Shown: positions 8,514 to 19,521, numbered from the stretch's first letter. The stretch: DNA of 64,000 bases from Thermus parvatiensis (GCF_001535545.1 NZ_CP014141.1:1550001-1614000); one strand, 5' to 3'. Translations and numbers: made by a program. The notes: generated by a model not told the origin, from the letters alone.

Positions 8514-9005
8514 ATGGATGAAAAGGACGTGGCAACCCAACCGCAGGAAACGGGCCAAAACCCACGGCTTTCGGGCCAGGATGAGGACCCCGGGCGGCCG
8601 GAAGGTGCTGAAGCGCCGCCGTCAGAAGGGGCGCTGGCGCCTCACGCCCGCCGTTCGGAAGCGGTAGGCCCCAAGCCCCCCGCCCCGGGGGGCAAGCTTC
8701 TTTCCCTCAAAGGCGACCGGGCCTTCCAGAGGCTCCGCAAGGGCAGGGCGGGGCGGGGGCGGTACGTCTCGGTGAAGTGGCTTCCCGCCGCCGAGCTCCG
8801 CGTGGGCATCGTGGTCTCCAAGAAGGTGGGCAAGGCGGTGGTGCGCAACAAGGTCAAGCGCCGCCTCCGGGAGATCCTCCGCCGCCTCCACCTGCCCCAA
8901 GCCCACCTCTTGGTGGTGGCGAGCCCTGAGGCCCGGGAGGCGGACTTCGCCGAGCTCTTCCGGGACGTGGTGAGGGCCTTGCGCAAGAGCGGGTTGGTAC
9001 AATAG
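8514..9005 (+). CDS. rnpA: Ribonuclease P protein component, long Thermus form
   Basis: Protein subunit of RNase P, which matures tRNA 5' ends. The 163-residue protein starts at the ATG at 8514, only 4 nt before the rpmH start, and reads through the whole of rpmH in another frame. This adds an acidic, proline-rich extension of about 60 residues. The conserved domain begins near [13 protein letters not shown] and includes the RNR-like motif [15 protein letters not shown]. This overlapping arrangement is the one described for Thermus; other bacteria have a protein of about 120 residues. Confidence 0.96.
   Translation: MDEKDVATQPQETGQNPRLSGQDEDPGRPEGAEAPPSEGALAPHARRSEAVGPKPPAPGGKLLSLKGDRAFQRLRKGRAGRGRYVSVKWLPAAELRVGIVVSKKVGKAVVRNKVKRRLREILRRLHLPQAHLLVVASPEAREADFAELFRDVVRALRKSGLVQ
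8518..8667 (+). CDS. rpmH: 50S ribosomal protein L34
   Basis: A 49-residue, very basic large-subunit protein beginning [14 protein letters not shown] and containing [15 protein letters not shown], the L34 hallmark. It is fully contained within rnpA in a different frame; its ATG is 4 nt downstream of the rnpA ATG. Both share one purine-rich ribosome binding region, so initiation at the two starts must compete or be coordinated. The gene is too short to appear in routine ORF calling, but the match is unambiguous. Confidence 0.97.
8998..9003 (+). promoter_or_regulatory. -10 element before yidD
   Basis: TACAAT overlaps the last codons of rnpA and ends 6 nt before the GTG start of yidD, the leaderless spacing seen elsewhere in the window. 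It could provide internal transcription of yidD-yidC-jag. Confidence 0.45.
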
Positions 9006-9009
9006 CGGC

Positions 9010-9258
9010 GTGCGCGAGGTGCTGATCCTCCTCATCCGCTTCTACCGCCGTTTTCTCTCTCCCCTGAAGCCCAGGACCTGCCGCTTCCACCCCACCTGTT
9101 CCGCCTACGCCCTCGAGGCCCTGGAGCGCCACGGGGCCTTCTGGGGAAGCTATCTCGCCGTGCGGCGGGTCCTCCGCTGCCACCCCTGGAACCCGGGCGG
9201 GCTGGACCCGGTGCCCGTCCTCTTCCCCCCGGGGAAGGTCCGGGGAGGTGCGGAATGA
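9010..9258 (+). CDS. yidD: Membrane protein insertion efficiency factor YidD
   Basis: Small membrane-associated protein that assists YidC-dependent insertion. The 82 residues contain [36 protein letters not shown] and CHPWNPGG, the conserved family core with its three cysteines. It starts at GTG 9010, four bases after rnpA, and its stop overlaps the yidC start (ATGA). The order rpmH-rnpA-yidD-yidC-jag is widely conserved in bacteria. Confidence 0.95.
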   Translation: MREVLILLIRFYRRFLSPLKPRTCRFHPTCSAYALEALERHGAFWGSYLAVRRVLRCHPWNPGGLDPVPVLFPPGKVRGGAE

Positions 9259-10546
9259 AAAGGCTCCTTGCGGCCTTCCTCCTCCTTCTCCCCGCCCTCG
9301 CCCTGGAGGTGGGGTTTAAGGACGCGGACGTCAACGGGGACGGCACCCCGGAAAAGGTTGCTGTCACCAACCTTATGGACCTGGCCTTTAACGCAAAGGG
9401 CGAGGTGGTGGGTTGGTACGTGAAGACCTACAAGGGCACCGCCATCGGGGACTACACCCGGGCGCCCAACCTGTCCGGCAATGGTCCCGTGGTGGCCCCC
9501 CAGGGCTTCACCCCCCAAAGGGCCGAGTTCCTGGTGGAAAACGGCCGCCTCCTGGCCCGCTTCCAAGGCCCCCAGGGGACCCTCACCTACCGCATCGCCA
9601 AGGGGCGCTACACGGTGGAGGTGGCGGCGGACTTCCCCCTAACCCTGAAGCTCTCCGCCCAGGGAACCCCCAAGGTGCTCCTCGAGGGCCAAGGGGAACC
9701 CTTGCCCAGCGGGGAAGGCCCCATCCGCTACCTGGCCTGGCAGACTAAGCCCAAGGCGGGCTACGCCCTGGTGGCCTTCGCCGACCAGCCCCTTCCGGGC
9801 AAGCTGGTGGGCAAGGAGGGGGAGGTGGCCCTTGCCCCCGGGCAAACCCTCCGGCTCTACGGCGGCCAGAACGAGCTGGTGCGCCTGCACGTGGAAGGGC
9901 TCCTTTCCCTTCCCGGCCTCTTCAGCCCCAACCTCTGGGGCCAGCTTTCCTTAGGCCTCCTCTGGATCATGGAGGCGGCCTACCGCTTCACCGGAAACTG
10001 GGGCCTCGCCATCCTCTTCCTGACCCTGGTGGTGCGCCTCCTCCTTTGGCCCCTCATGCACCAGCAGTTCAAGAGCATGGCGGAAATCCAGCGCCTCCAG
10101 CCCCTCATCCAGAAGATCAACGAGAAATACAAGGACGACCCCAACAAGCGGGCGGAGGCCACCATGAAGCTCTACCAGGAGCACAAGGTCAACCCCGCCG
10201 CCGGCTGCCTCCCCCTCCTCATCCAGATGCCCATCCTCTTCATCCTCTGGAAAGTGATCGCCAACTACGAGTTCGGCCAGGGCTTCCTCTGGATCCCCGA
10301 CCTCGCCCTCCCTGACCCCTACTACATCCTCCCCATTCTCTACGTGGCCAGCACCTTCCTCTCCACTTGGCTCTCCGCCCACGGGAACCGGGACCTCATC
10401 CGGCAAAGCCTTTTCATGAACCTCATCTTCGTCTTCCTGGTCCTCCAGTTCCCCTCGGGGGTCACCCTCTACTGGGTTTTCTCCACCCTCATCGGCCTCG
10501 TACAGCAGTGGCTCATCAACAAAAGCCTGGCCCCCTTAAGGCGTAA
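9255..10546 (+). CDS. yidC: Membrane protein insertase YidC (frameshift near the C-terminus)
   Basis: Inserts and folds inner-membrane proteins with or without SecYEG. A signal-like first helix (residues 1-16) is followed by a periplasmic beta-rich domain to about residue 215, then the conserved five-helix core starting [18 protein letters not shown] with [24 protein letters not shown] in the cytoplasmic hairpin. The frame is lost in the C run 10531-10535; one more C gives the natural end SLAPLKA and a TAA at 10544. The lost base otherwise produces a spurious extension into jag. Confidence 0.93.
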
Positions 10547-10555
10547 ACTGGGGGC

Positions 10556-11124
10556 ATGGACGAGCGCAAGAAGAGCATTGACGAGCTCCTCTCCGACCTC
10601 GGGGTCCTCGAGGAGGCCCCGGTGGAGGTGGGGCTCAAGGAATCGGGAACCCCCGAGGCCCAAGGGGATCCCAGGGCCTTCCTGGAGGAGTTCCTCGGGG
10701 GCCTCCTCCTCCTTCTGGACCCCGGCCACCGTCTGGAGGTGCGGGTGGAAGGGGAGACCCTCAAGGCCGAGGTCAAGGGAGGGGATCTGGGCCGCTTCAT
10801 CGGAAAGGAGGGACGGACCCTAAGGGCCGTGGAGCACCTGGCCCGGGTGGTCCTGGCCCGGCGCTTTGGCACCGGCTACCGCCTCGTTCTGGACGCGGCG
10901 GGGTACAGAAGCCGGGCAGAGGCCCGGATCCGCCGCCTCGCCGAGGAGGCGGCCCTCACCGTGGCCATGACCGGGGAACCCCTCCACCTCCCCCCATGCC
11001 CCCCGGGGAGCGGCGGATCGTGCACATGCTCCTCAAAAACCACCCCCGGGTCACCACGGAAAGCCAAGGGGAAGGGGAGGAGCGGCACGTGGTGGTCTAC
11101 CCCAGGCGCGAGGCCCAAGGCTGA
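10556..11124 (+). CDS. RNA-binding protein Jag/KhpB (frameshifted in this sequence)
   Basis: KH-R3H protein encoded beside yidC in many bacteria and linked to cell elongation and sRNA binding. An N-terminal Jag-like segment (DERKKSIDELLSDLG) is followed by a KH-like domain with GRFIGKEGRTLRAVEHLARVVL and an R3H domain with RSRAEARIRRLAEEAA. The frame is lost in the C run 10990-10995; restoring one C continues as MPPGERRIVHMLLKNHPRV and then TTESQGEGEERHVVVYP, the canonical C-terminus, ending at TGA 11122-11124. Confidence 0.9.
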
Positions 11125-11136
11125 GGGCCCGAGGCC

Positions 11137-12032
11137 ATGCCGGAGGCCCCGGGGGATACGCCGCTCGCCCTGGACCTGCTCCGCCGCCTGAGGCGGGCCC
11201 TCGGCGCCGCCGGGCTTCCCGAGCTCGAGGCCTGGGACCTCCTCGCTGCGGCCACGGGCTGGCCCCGAAAGGCCCTATATGGCCGCCTCACCTCCCCCTG
11301 CCCCAAGAGGCCCTTGACCGGGCCGAGGCGCTCCTCAAGCGACGCCTCCAGGGCTACCCCCTCCAGTACCTGGTGGGGGAGGTGGAGTTCTTCGGCCTGC
11401 CCCTGCGGGTGGAGGAAGGGGTCCTCATCCCCCGCCCCGAGACGGAAGGGCTGGTGGAGCTCGCCCTAGGCCTCCCCCTGCCCCCCGCCCCCCGGATCCT
11501 GGACGTGGGCACGGGGACGGGGGCCATCGCCCTGGCCCTGAAGCGGGCCCTGCCCGAGGCGGAGGTCTACGCCACGGAGGTGGACCCCAAGGCCCTCGCC
11601 CTCGCCCGGGAGAACGCCGAGCGGCTGGGCCTCGCCGTGGCCTTCCTTCCGGCGCCATTCACCGGGGGCCTTAAGGACCTGGACCTGGTGGTCTCCAACC
11701 CCCCCTACCTCCCCGAGGCCTACCGGGAAAAGGCCCCGAGGGAGCTCGGCTACGAAAGCCCCCTGGCCCTCTACGCCGGGCCGGAAGGCCTCTCGGTGGC
11801 CCGCCCCCTGGCGGAGGAGGCCCGCCGATCCCTGAAGCCCGGGGGGTACCTCCTCCTGGAACTCGCCCCGGAAAACGTCCACCTCCTCGCCCGGGAGCTC
11901 CGGGAAAAAGGCTGGAAGGAGGTGGCGGTCCTACCGGACCTCGCGGGTCGGGACCGGTACCTCCGGGCCCGGAGGCCCACCGAGGAGGCGGAAGGCGAGG
12001 AGGGGCGGCTCCACCGTCCACACCTCCCCTAG
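11137..12032 (+). CDS. prmC: Release factor glutamine methyltransferase PrmC (frameshifted)
   Basis: Methylates the GGQ glutamine of release factors RF1 and RF2 using S-adenosylmethionine. The N-terminal helical domain starts MPEAPGDTPLALDLLRRL; the catalytic domain has VLIPRPETE, the SAM loop DVGTGTGAIAL and the substrate motif NPPY in VVSNPPYLPEAY. The frame is broken near 11287-11290, where one C seems missing from CTCCAC; repair gives GRLHLPLPQEALDRAEALLKRR in frame with the catalytic part. The 3' end overlaps the convergent downstream gene by 102 nt, which is unusually long. Confidence 0.9.
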
Positions 12033-13274
12033 GGCCACCACCCCCACCCGGACCACCCCGGACCGCCCCCGGAGGAGGAGGAGGCCCTGGGCCAGGTCCG
12101 TCTCCGTGGGGAAGCGGGCGTACTCCGGGGGCACGCCCTCCTCCAGAAGGCGCTTCCGGACCCGTTCCCCCACCTCCAGGAGGACGGCCCGGGCCCGGGG
12201 CTCCCCCGTGTTGAGGAAGGTGGCGCTGGCGAGAACCTCCCCCGCGGGCCACAGGCGCTTTTCCGGGTAAAAGCGGGCCCGGACGAGGAGGACGCCGTCC
12301 TCGTACCCCGCCCCTTCCAGGACGGCAAGCCCCGGGCCCTTGGCCCCGCCGAGAAGCCGCGCGCCCTTGAAGCCCAGGAGGAGGGCCCGTCTCCGGGCCA
12401 TTTCCTCCAGCGCCACGGGGCCCTCCTCCGGGCCCAGGCGCACCTCCCCCAGGTAGAGCCCCTGGCTCAGGCGGGCGAGGCCTTCCGCAAGCTGGCCCTT
12501 CTGCCCCTCCAGCACCCGGGCCTGGACGAGGAGGCCCTGGACCCGCCTCTCCTCCTCGGCGAGCTCCTGGCGTACCCGGGCCAGGGCCTCCCGGAGCCGG
12601 GAGGCTTCCTCCTCCAGAACCTCCCGGGAGCGCCTTAAGTCCAACACCCGTCCCTGGAGGGCCACGAGGTCGGCCTCGAGCCGCTCCCTCTCCCCCAGGA
12701 GGGCTTCCCGCTCCTTTCGGGCCTGCGCCAGCTCCGCCTCGGCCTCCCGCAGCCTGGCCTCAAGGGCCAGGAGGGCCTCCTCCTTGGCCTTCACCTCCGC
12801 CTCGCGGGCGCGCAAGGCCTCCTCCAAGGCCTTCCCCCGGGCCTCGAGGCGGGCCACCTCCTCCCGGAGGGCGGCAAGCTCCCGGGAGGCCGCCTCCCTT
12901 AGCCCCTCCACCCGCTCCAGGGCCTGAAGGAGGGCGCCCCGCTCCCCGCGCAGGGCGTTGACCTCGGCGAGGGCCCGGGCGGCCTCCGCCTCCAGGGCCG
13001 CCCTTTGCTCCTTGAGCCGGTCCCGCTCGGCCCGGATGGCCTCCGCCTGGAGGATCACCTCCCGGGCGTCCCGGAAGACCAGGAGGAAGCCTAGGTAGCT
13101 CAAGAGGGCGATGCCCACCCCGGTGAAGACGGCGACCAGGGTGGCCGTCTGGCGGGGCCTCAGGCCGAAGAGGCGGTAGTGCCGCTTCCCCGCCCACTTG
13201 GCCACCTTGTCCCCCAGGTAGGCCACCAAGGCCGAGAGGAAGAGGACGAGGAAGAGGAGGGCCCAGAAGGTCAT
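11931..13274 (-). CDS. DUF3084 membrane-anchored coiled-coil protein
   Basis: A 447-residue protein of unknown function. Two hydrophobic helices at the N-terminus (about residues 2-19 and 45-67, the second ending LLVFRD) flank a basic loop with the motif RLFGLRPRQTATLVAVFTGVGIA. A very long Glu/Arg/Ala heptad coiled coil (about 75-270) follows, then a globular C-terminal domain. This architecture matches DUF3084. It lies directly upstream of nothing on its own strand but follows lptB in the same direction with 2 nt between them, so the two are probably cotranscribed. Confidence 0.8.
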   Translation of the reverse strand: MTFWALLFLVLFLSALVAYLGDKVAKWAGKRHYRLFGLRPRQTATLVAVFTGVGIALLSYLGFLLVFRDAREVILQAEAIRAERDRLKEQRAALEAEAARALAEVNALRGERGALLQALERVEGLREAASRELAALREEVARLEARGKALEEALRAREAEVKAKEEALLALEARLREAEAELAQARKEREALLGERERLEADLVALQGRVLDLRRSREVLEEEASRLREALARVRQELAEEERRVQGLLVQARVLEGQKGQLAEGLARLSQGLYLGEVRLGPEEGPVALEEMARRRALLLGFKGARLLGGAKGPGLAVLEGAGYEDGVLLVRARFYPEKRLWPAGEVLASATFLNTGEPRARAVLLEVGERVRKRLLEEGVPPEYARFPTETDLAQGLLLLRGRSGVVRVGVVALGEVWTVEPPLLAFRLLGGPPGPEVPVPTREVR

Positions 13275-13276
13275 GG

Positions 13277-14005
13277 CTAGAGCTCGTAGTCCTCGCCCAG
13301 GTAGTGGCGCCTCACCCCCTGGTCCTTGGCGAAGGTCTCCGGGTCCCCATGGAAGAGGACCTGGCCGTCGTACATCAGGTAAACCCGGTCGGTGATGGCC
13401 AGGGTCTCCCTCACGGCGTGGTCGGTGATGAAGACCCCCACGCCGCGCCTTTCCCGAAGCTCAGCGATCACCTTCTGGATCTCCCGGACGTTCTTGGGAT
13501 CCACCCCGGTGAAGGGCTCGTCCAAAAGGAGGAAGTCGGGGTCGGTGGCGAGGGCCCGGGCGATCTCCAGCCTGCGCCTTTCCCCCCCGGAGAGGCTGTA
13601 GGCCATCCGGTCCCGCAGGTGGTAGATGGAAAGCTCCTCCAAAAGGGCCTTGGCCTTCTCCAGGCGCTCCTTTTTGGAAAGGGGCTGGAACTCCAAGACG
13701 GCGAGGAGGTTCTCCAAGGCGGTCATCCGCCGGAAGGCGCTGGGCTCCTGGGGCAAATACCCCAGGCCGAGCCGGGCCCTTTTGTACATGGGGAGGGCGG
13801 TGATCTCCTGGCCCTTGAGGTAGATCTGCCCCCCCGTGGGCCTAATAAAGCCCACCACCATATAGAAGGTGGTGGTCTTCCCCGCCCCGTTGGGGCCGAA
13901 GAGGGCCACGATCTCGCCCCGCCTGAGGGCGAGGTCCACGCCCCGGACCACCTCCTTGGGGCCGTAGCGCTTGCGCAAACCCTGGGCGCGAAGCTCCCCG
14001 TCCAT
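13277..14005 (-). CDS. lptB: Lipopolysaccharide-export type ABC ATPase LptB
   Basis: ATPase that powers the LptFG transporter. The 242 residues have [18 protein letters not shown] (Walker A and the LptB-specific FYM-VG segment), [20 protein letters not shown], the signature [17 protein letters not shown], Walker [14 protein letters not shown] and [10 protein letters not shown]. These are typical of LptB rather than LivG. lptF and lptG lie at 46.7-48.8 kb, not beside it. Thermus is not known for classical LPS, so the cargo may be another envelope lipid; this part is inference. Confidence 0.92.
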   Translation of the reverse strand: MDGELRAQGLRKRYGPKEVVRGVDLALRRGEIVALFGPNGAGKTTTFYMVVGFIRPTGGQIYLKGQEITALPMYKRARLGLGYLPQEPSAFRRMTALENLLAVLEFQPLSKKERLEKAKALLEELSIYHLRDRMAYSLSGGERRRLEIARALATDPDFLLLDEPFTGVDPKNVREIQKVIAELRERRGVGVFITDHAVRETLAITDRVYLMYDGQVLFHGDPETFAKDQGVRRHYLGEDYEL

Positions 14006-14059
14006 TGCCCCTTAGGCTACGGGGCAACCTTTAGCCCCGGGTGAGATAATGGGCGAGGT

Positions 14060-15465
14060 ATGGTGGTGACCCGCATCGCGCCAAGCCCCACGGGCGACCC
14101 CCACGTGGGCACGGCCTACATCGCCCTTTTCAACTACGCCTGGGCCCGGAAGAACGGGGGGCGCTTCATCGTGCGCATCGAGGACACGGACCGGGCCCGC
14201 TACGTCCCCGGGGCCGAGGAAAGGATCCTCGCCGCCTTAAAGTGGCTCGGCCTCTCCTACGACGAGGGCCCCGACGTGGGCGGCCCCCACGGGCCCTACC
14301 GCCAGTCGGAACGGCTTCCCCTCTACCAAAAGTACGCCGAGGAGCTCCTCAAGCGGGGGTGGGCCTACCGGGCCTTTGAGACCCCGGAGGAGTTGGAAAG
14401 GATCCGCAAGGAGAAGGGAGGCTACGACGGGAGGGCCCGGAACATCCCCCCTGAGGAGGCGGAGGCGCGGGCGAGGCGGGGCGAGCCCCACGTGATCCGC
14501 CTCAAGGTGCCCCGCCCCGGGACCACGGAGGTCAAGGACGAGCTCAGGGGGGTGGTGGTCTACGACAACCAGGAGATCCCCGACGTGGTCCTCCTCAAGT
14601 CCGACGGCTACCCCACCTACCACCTGGCCAACGTGGTGGACGACCACCTCATGGGGGTCACGGACGTGATCCGGGCGGAGGAGTGGCTCGTCTCCACCCC
14701 CATCCACGTCCTCCTCTACCGGGCCTTCGGCTGGGAGGCGCCCCGGTTTTACCACATGCCCCTCCTGCGCAACCCCGACAAGACCAAGATCTCCAAGCGG
14801 AAAAGCCACACCTCCCTGGAGTGGTACAAGGCCGAGGGGTTTTTGCCTGAGGCTTTGCGCAACTACCTCTGCCTCATGGGGTTCTCCATGCCCGACGGGC
14901 GGGAGATCTTCACCCTCGAGGAGTTCATCCAGGCCTTCACCTGGGAAAGGGTCTCCCTGGGGGGCCCGTCTTTGACCTGGAAAAGCTCCGCTGGATGAAC
15001 GGGAAGTACATCCGGGAGGTGCTCTCCCTGGAGGAGGTGGCGGAGAGGGTCAAGCCCTTCCTCCGGGAGGCGGGGCTTTCCTGGGAAAGCGAGGCCTACC
15101 TGAGGCGGGCGGTGGAGCTCATGCGCCCCCGGTTTGACACCCTGAAGGAGTTCCCGGAGAAGGCCCGCTACCTCTTCACCGAGGACTACCCCATGGCGGA
15201 GAAGGCCCAGAGGAAGCTGGAAGAGGGGCTTCCCCTCCTCAAGGAGCTCTACCCCCGCCTAAGGGCCCAGGAGGAGTGGACCGAGGCCGCCCTCGAGGCC
15301 CTCCTCCGGGGCTTCGCCGCGGAGAAGGGGGTCAAGCTCGGCCAGGTGGCCCAGCCCCTCCGGGCCGCCCTCACGGGGAGCCTGGAGACCCCGGGGCTTT
15401 TTGAGATCCTGACCCTCCTCGGGAAGGAGCGGGCGCTCAGGCGCTTGGAGCGGGCCCTCGCCTAG
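14060..15465 (+). CDS. gltX: Glutamyl-tRNA synthetase (frameshifted in this sequence)
   Basis: Class I aminoacyl-tRNA synthetase charging tRNA-Glu. The N-terminus [20 protein letters not shown] carries the HIGH-class signature (HVGT), and [15 protein letters not shown] carries the KMSKS-class loop. The C-terminal part forms the anticodon-binding helical domain. The frame breaks at the CCC of 14965-14967; one more C gives [24 protein letters not shown] and a 468-residue protein equal in length to the T. thermophilus enzyme. A GATAAT -10 candidate lies at 14045-14050. The gene is essential, which argues strongly against true inactivation. Confidence 0.95.
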
Positions 15466-15468
15466 GGG

Positions 15469-15474
15469 TATACT
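15469..15474 (+). promoter_or_regulatory. -10 element (leaderless type) before the exported protein gene
   Basis: TATACT ends 7 nt before the ATG at 15482, with no Shine-Dalgarno between. Confidence 0.55.
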
Positions 15475-15481
15475 GGACGCC

Positions 15482-15922
15482 ATGAGACGGCTTCTCGTTG
15501 TCCTTCTCGCCCTTTTTGGCCTCGCCTCGGCCCAAGGCGCCATCGGGATGCGCTTCGGCTACGGGGAAGGCCTCGGCCTCACCTTCGGGGCCGGGATGGA
15601 GAACCGCCTACGGCAGAACCTCTCGGGCCGCCTCGCCGCCGAACTCGCCCCCGCCGCCCCAGGGGTGGCCCTGGAGGCCCTCCTCCTCTTCAAGCCTGAC
15701 CTGGGGCAGTACGACCCCACCCTCAAAGGCCTCCTTCCCTACCTGGGCGGGGGGCTTAGCGGGGTGGTGGGGCCTAACCCCACCTTGGGCGTGGGGCTGG
15801 TGGCGGGCCTCGAGGGCCTCCTGGACCCCACCACCGGCCTCTTCGCCGAGGCGGCCTACGTCTACGGCTTCGCCGGCTTCCCCAAGGTGGGGCGCTTTGC
15901 CTTCGGGGTGAACTTCCGGTAA
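15482..15922 (+). CDS. Small exported protein, beta-rich, unknown function
   Basis: A 146-residue protein with a clear signal peptide (MRRLLVVLLALFGLASAQG, cleavage probably after ASA near residue 17). The mature part alternates hydrophobic residues with many glycines (FGYGEGLGLTFGAGMENRL, YLGGGLSGVVG) and ends in an aromatic, GVNFR, which suggests a small outer-membrane beta-barrel or outer-membrane-like protein. No family is recognised. Its stop codon overlaps the ftsY start (TAATG), so it is probably cotranscribed with ftsY. Confidence 0.7.
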   Translation: MRRLLVVLLALFGLASAQGAIGMRFGYGEGLGLTFGAGMENRLRQNLSGRLAAELAPAAPGVALEALLLFKPDLGQYDPTLKGLLPYLGGGLSGVVGPNPTLGVGLVAGLEGLLDPTTGLFAEAAYVYGFAGFPKVGRFAFGVNFR

Positions 15923-16836
15923 TGGGCCTCTTTGACCGGCTCAGGGCGGGCCTCGCCAAGACCCGGGAAAGGCTCCTCAAGGCCATCCCCTGGGGCGGCG
16001 ACCCCGAGGAGGTCCTGGAGGAGCTGGAGATGGCCCTCCTCGCCGCCGACGTGGGGGTGGCGGCCACGGAGGAGCTCCTCAAGGAGGTGCGGGCCTCGGG
16101 GCGGCGGGACCTGAAAGAGGTGGTGAAGGAGAAGCTCGTCCAGATGCTGGAGCCGGACGAGCGGCGGGCCACACTGAGGAAGCTCGGCTTCCGTCCCCAG
16201 AAGCTCCGCCCCGTGGAGCCTAAGGGGCACGTGGTGATGGTGGTGGGGGTGAACGGGGTGGGCAAGACCACCACCATCGCCAAGCTGGGCCGCCTCTACC
16301 AGGGCCTCGGCAAGAAGGTCCTCTTCTGCGCCGGGGACACCTTCCGCGCCGCAGGGGGAGCCCAGCTCGCGGAGTGGGGGAAGCGCCTCGGGATCCCGGT
16401 GATCCAGGGCCCCGAGGGGGCGGACCCCGCCGCCCTCGCCTTTGACGCCGCCCAGGCCCGCAAAGCCCGGGGCCTGGACCTCCTCTTCGTGGACACCGCG
16501 GGCCGCCTCCACACCAAGCAGGGCCTCATGGAGGAGCTCAAGAAGGTGAAGCGGGCCATCGCCAAAGCGGACCCCGGGGAGCCGGGGGAGGTGTGGCTCG
16601 TGCTGGACGCCGTCACCGGGCAGAACGGCCTGGAGCAGGCCAAGCGCTTCCACGAGGCCGTGGGCCTCACCGGGGTCATCGTCACCAAGCTGGACGGGAC
16701 GGCCAAGGGCGGGGTCCTGGTCCCCATCGTCCGCACCCTAAAGGTGCCCATCCGCTTCATCGGCGTGGGGGAAGGCCCGGACGACCTCCAGCCCTTTGAC
16801 GCCGAGGCCTTCGTGGAGGCCCTTCTCGAGGCCTGA
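15922..16836 (+). CDS. ftsY: Signal recognition particle receptor FtsY
   Basis: GTPase docking SRP-ribosome complexes at the membrane. The 304-residue protein has only the NG domains without the long acidic A domain of E. coli, as known for Thermus. Motifs are GVNGVGKTTTIAKLG (G1), DTFRAAGGAQL, DTAGRLHTKQGLMEEL (G3) and TKLDGTAKGG (G4). N-terminal MGLFDRLRAGLAKTRE may act as an amphipathic membrane-targeting helix. The start overlaps the stop of the preceding exported-protein gene. Confidence 0.95.
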   Translation: MGLFDRLRAGLAKTRERLLKAIPWGGDPEEVLEELEMALLAADVGVAATEELLKEVRASGRRDLKEVVKEKLVQMLEPDERRATLRKLGFRPQKLRPVEPKGHVVMVVGVNGVGKTTTIAKLGRLYQGLGKKVLFCAGDTFRAAGGAQLAEWGKRLGIPVIQGPEGADPAALAFDAAQARKARGLDLLFVDTAGRLHTKQGLMEELKKVKRAIAKADPGEPGEVWLVLDAVTGQNGLEQAKRFHEAVGLTGVIVTKLDGTAKGGVLVPIVRTLKVPIRFIGVGEGPDDLQPFDAEAFVEALLEA

Positions 16837-16917
16837 GCGCCCGCGCGTGGGTTTCGCCACAGGGGACGCCCGAAGGCCTCCCACCTAAACCCCGTCAAGC
16901 CCGGTATGCTGGAGGCC

Positions 16918-17331
16918 GTGGAGCGAAAGACCCTCTACCTGGCCTTCGCCTGGGTGGTGGCCCTGGTGGCCACCCTGGGCAGCCTCTACTACTCCGAGGT
17001 GCGCCTCTTCCTGCCCTGCGAGCTCTGCTGGTACCAGCGGATCTTCATGTACCCCCAGGCGGTGATCCTGGGCCTCGCCCTCTGGCGGCAGGACTTCGGC
17101 GTCTGGCCCTACAGCCTCGCCCTCTCCCTGATCGGAGGGAGCATCAGCGCCCTTCACCTCACCCAGCTTTGGTTCCCGGGCCTCTTCCCCCTGGCCTGCA
17201 AGCCCCCCGTGCCCTGCAGCGTGGAGTACATCCCCCAGTTCCCCATTCCCCTCCAGGCCTTCATCGCTTTCGCCCTCATCGCCCTCGCCATGGGTCTTCT
17301 CGCCCGCCAGGCCCGAGGTGAAAGGCGTTGA
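16918..17331 (+). CDS. Disulfide bond formation protein DsbB/BdbC type
   Basis: Four-helix membrane quinone reductase that reoxidises a periplasmic thiol oxidase. The protein of about 137 residues shows CELCWYQR after the first helix and CKPPVPC in the second periplasmic loop, the two redox cysteine pairs. Four hydrophobic helices are apparent. I prefer the GTG at 16918 because TATGCT (16905-16910) stands 7 nt before it, the leaderless layout; an ATG at 16906 lies inside that element. Its 3' end overlaps the convergent gene by 56 nt. Confidence 0.85.
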   Translation: MERKTLYLAFAWVVALVATLGSLYYSEVRLFLPCELCWYQRIFMYPQAVILGLALWRQDFGVWPYSLALSLIGGSISALHLTQLWFPGLFPLACKPPVPCSVEYIPQFPIPLQAFIAFALIALAMGLLARQARGERR

Positions 17332-17761
17332 GGAAGAGGGGAAGCGCCCGCCCCTTCTCCTCCTGGGCCCGCAAGGCCTCCTCAAAAGCCCAGGGCTCCA
17401 TGAGGAAGGGAGGGAGACGGAGCCAGCCCAGGTAATACTCCCCCGCCTGGCCCGGGCAAAGGAGGCGGGCCCGCTCCTCGGGGAAGAGGAGGCGCTCAAA
17501 GGCCTCGGGGTCCGCCAGGTAAGGGCTGTCCCGGAGGGGGTGGAGGTGCTCCCGGAGGCGGAGGGGGTCCGTCCAAAAGCCGTAGCGGAGCCTCCGGTCC
17601 AAGGCCTCGAGCTCCCGGAAGCGGCGGGTCCGGGCGAGCTCCAGGCGCTTTAGGCGGAGGCGGGCGTACTGGGCGAGGGTGAGGATCTCCCGGGAAAGCC
17701 CCGAGGCCACGAGGAGCCTCGAGGCCATGACGTAGTCCTGGTACTCCCGGTAGGGATCCAT
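17276..17761 (-). CDS. Hypothetical protein, charged and helical
   Basis: A 161-residue soluble protein starting at ATG 17761 (MDPYREYQDYVMASRLLVASG). It is rich in Arg, Leu and Glu with repeated RLRLKRLELARTRRFRELEALDRRL-like helical stretches and a single cysteine. No family is recognised. It is divergently oriented from the small winged-helix gene at 17801, with 39 bp between the starts, and its 3' end overlaps dsbB. The overlap may mean the true end is earlier, or that a frameshift like those elsewhere has displaced the stop. Confidence 0.5.
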   Translation of the reverse strand: MDPYREYQDYVMASRLLVASGLSREILTLAQYARLRLKRLELARTRRFRELEALDRRLRYGFWTDPLRLREHLHPLRDSPYLADPEAFERLLFPEERARLLCPGQAGEYYLGWLRLPPFLMEPWAFEEALRAQEEKGRALPLFLNAFHLGPGGREDPWRGR

Positions 17762-17788
17762 GGGATGAGGATGCCACGACCCAAGGGG

Positions 17789-17794
17789 TAGGAT
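17789..17794 (+). promoter_or_regulatory. -10 element (leaderless type) before the winged-helix gene
   Basis: TAGGAT ends 6 nt before the ATG at 17801. Confidence 0.45.
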
Positions 17795-17800
17795 GGTGCC

Positions 17801-19508
<1,708 letters not shown>

Positions 19509-19515
19509 ACTCTCT

Positions 19516-19521
19516 AGTGTA
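19516..19521 (-). promoter_or_regulatory. -10 element (leaderless type) of guaB
   Basis: TACACT on the minus strand ends 7 nt before the guaB ATG at 19508; no Shine-Dalgarno lies between. Confidence 0.5.

Noticed and set aside
9255..10823. YidC-Jag fusion protein suggested by one continuous frame
   Set aside because: The continuity results from a missing C at 10531-10535; the repaired yidC stops at 10546 before the jag ATG at 10556.
11671..12252. Many 60-430-codon open frames antisense to or in other frames of real genes (also 26470-27756, 41244-42539, 48725-49735)
   Set aside because: They have Gly/Pro/Arg/His-rich composition typical of out-of-frame reading of high-GC genes, no ribosome binding sites and no family resemblance.
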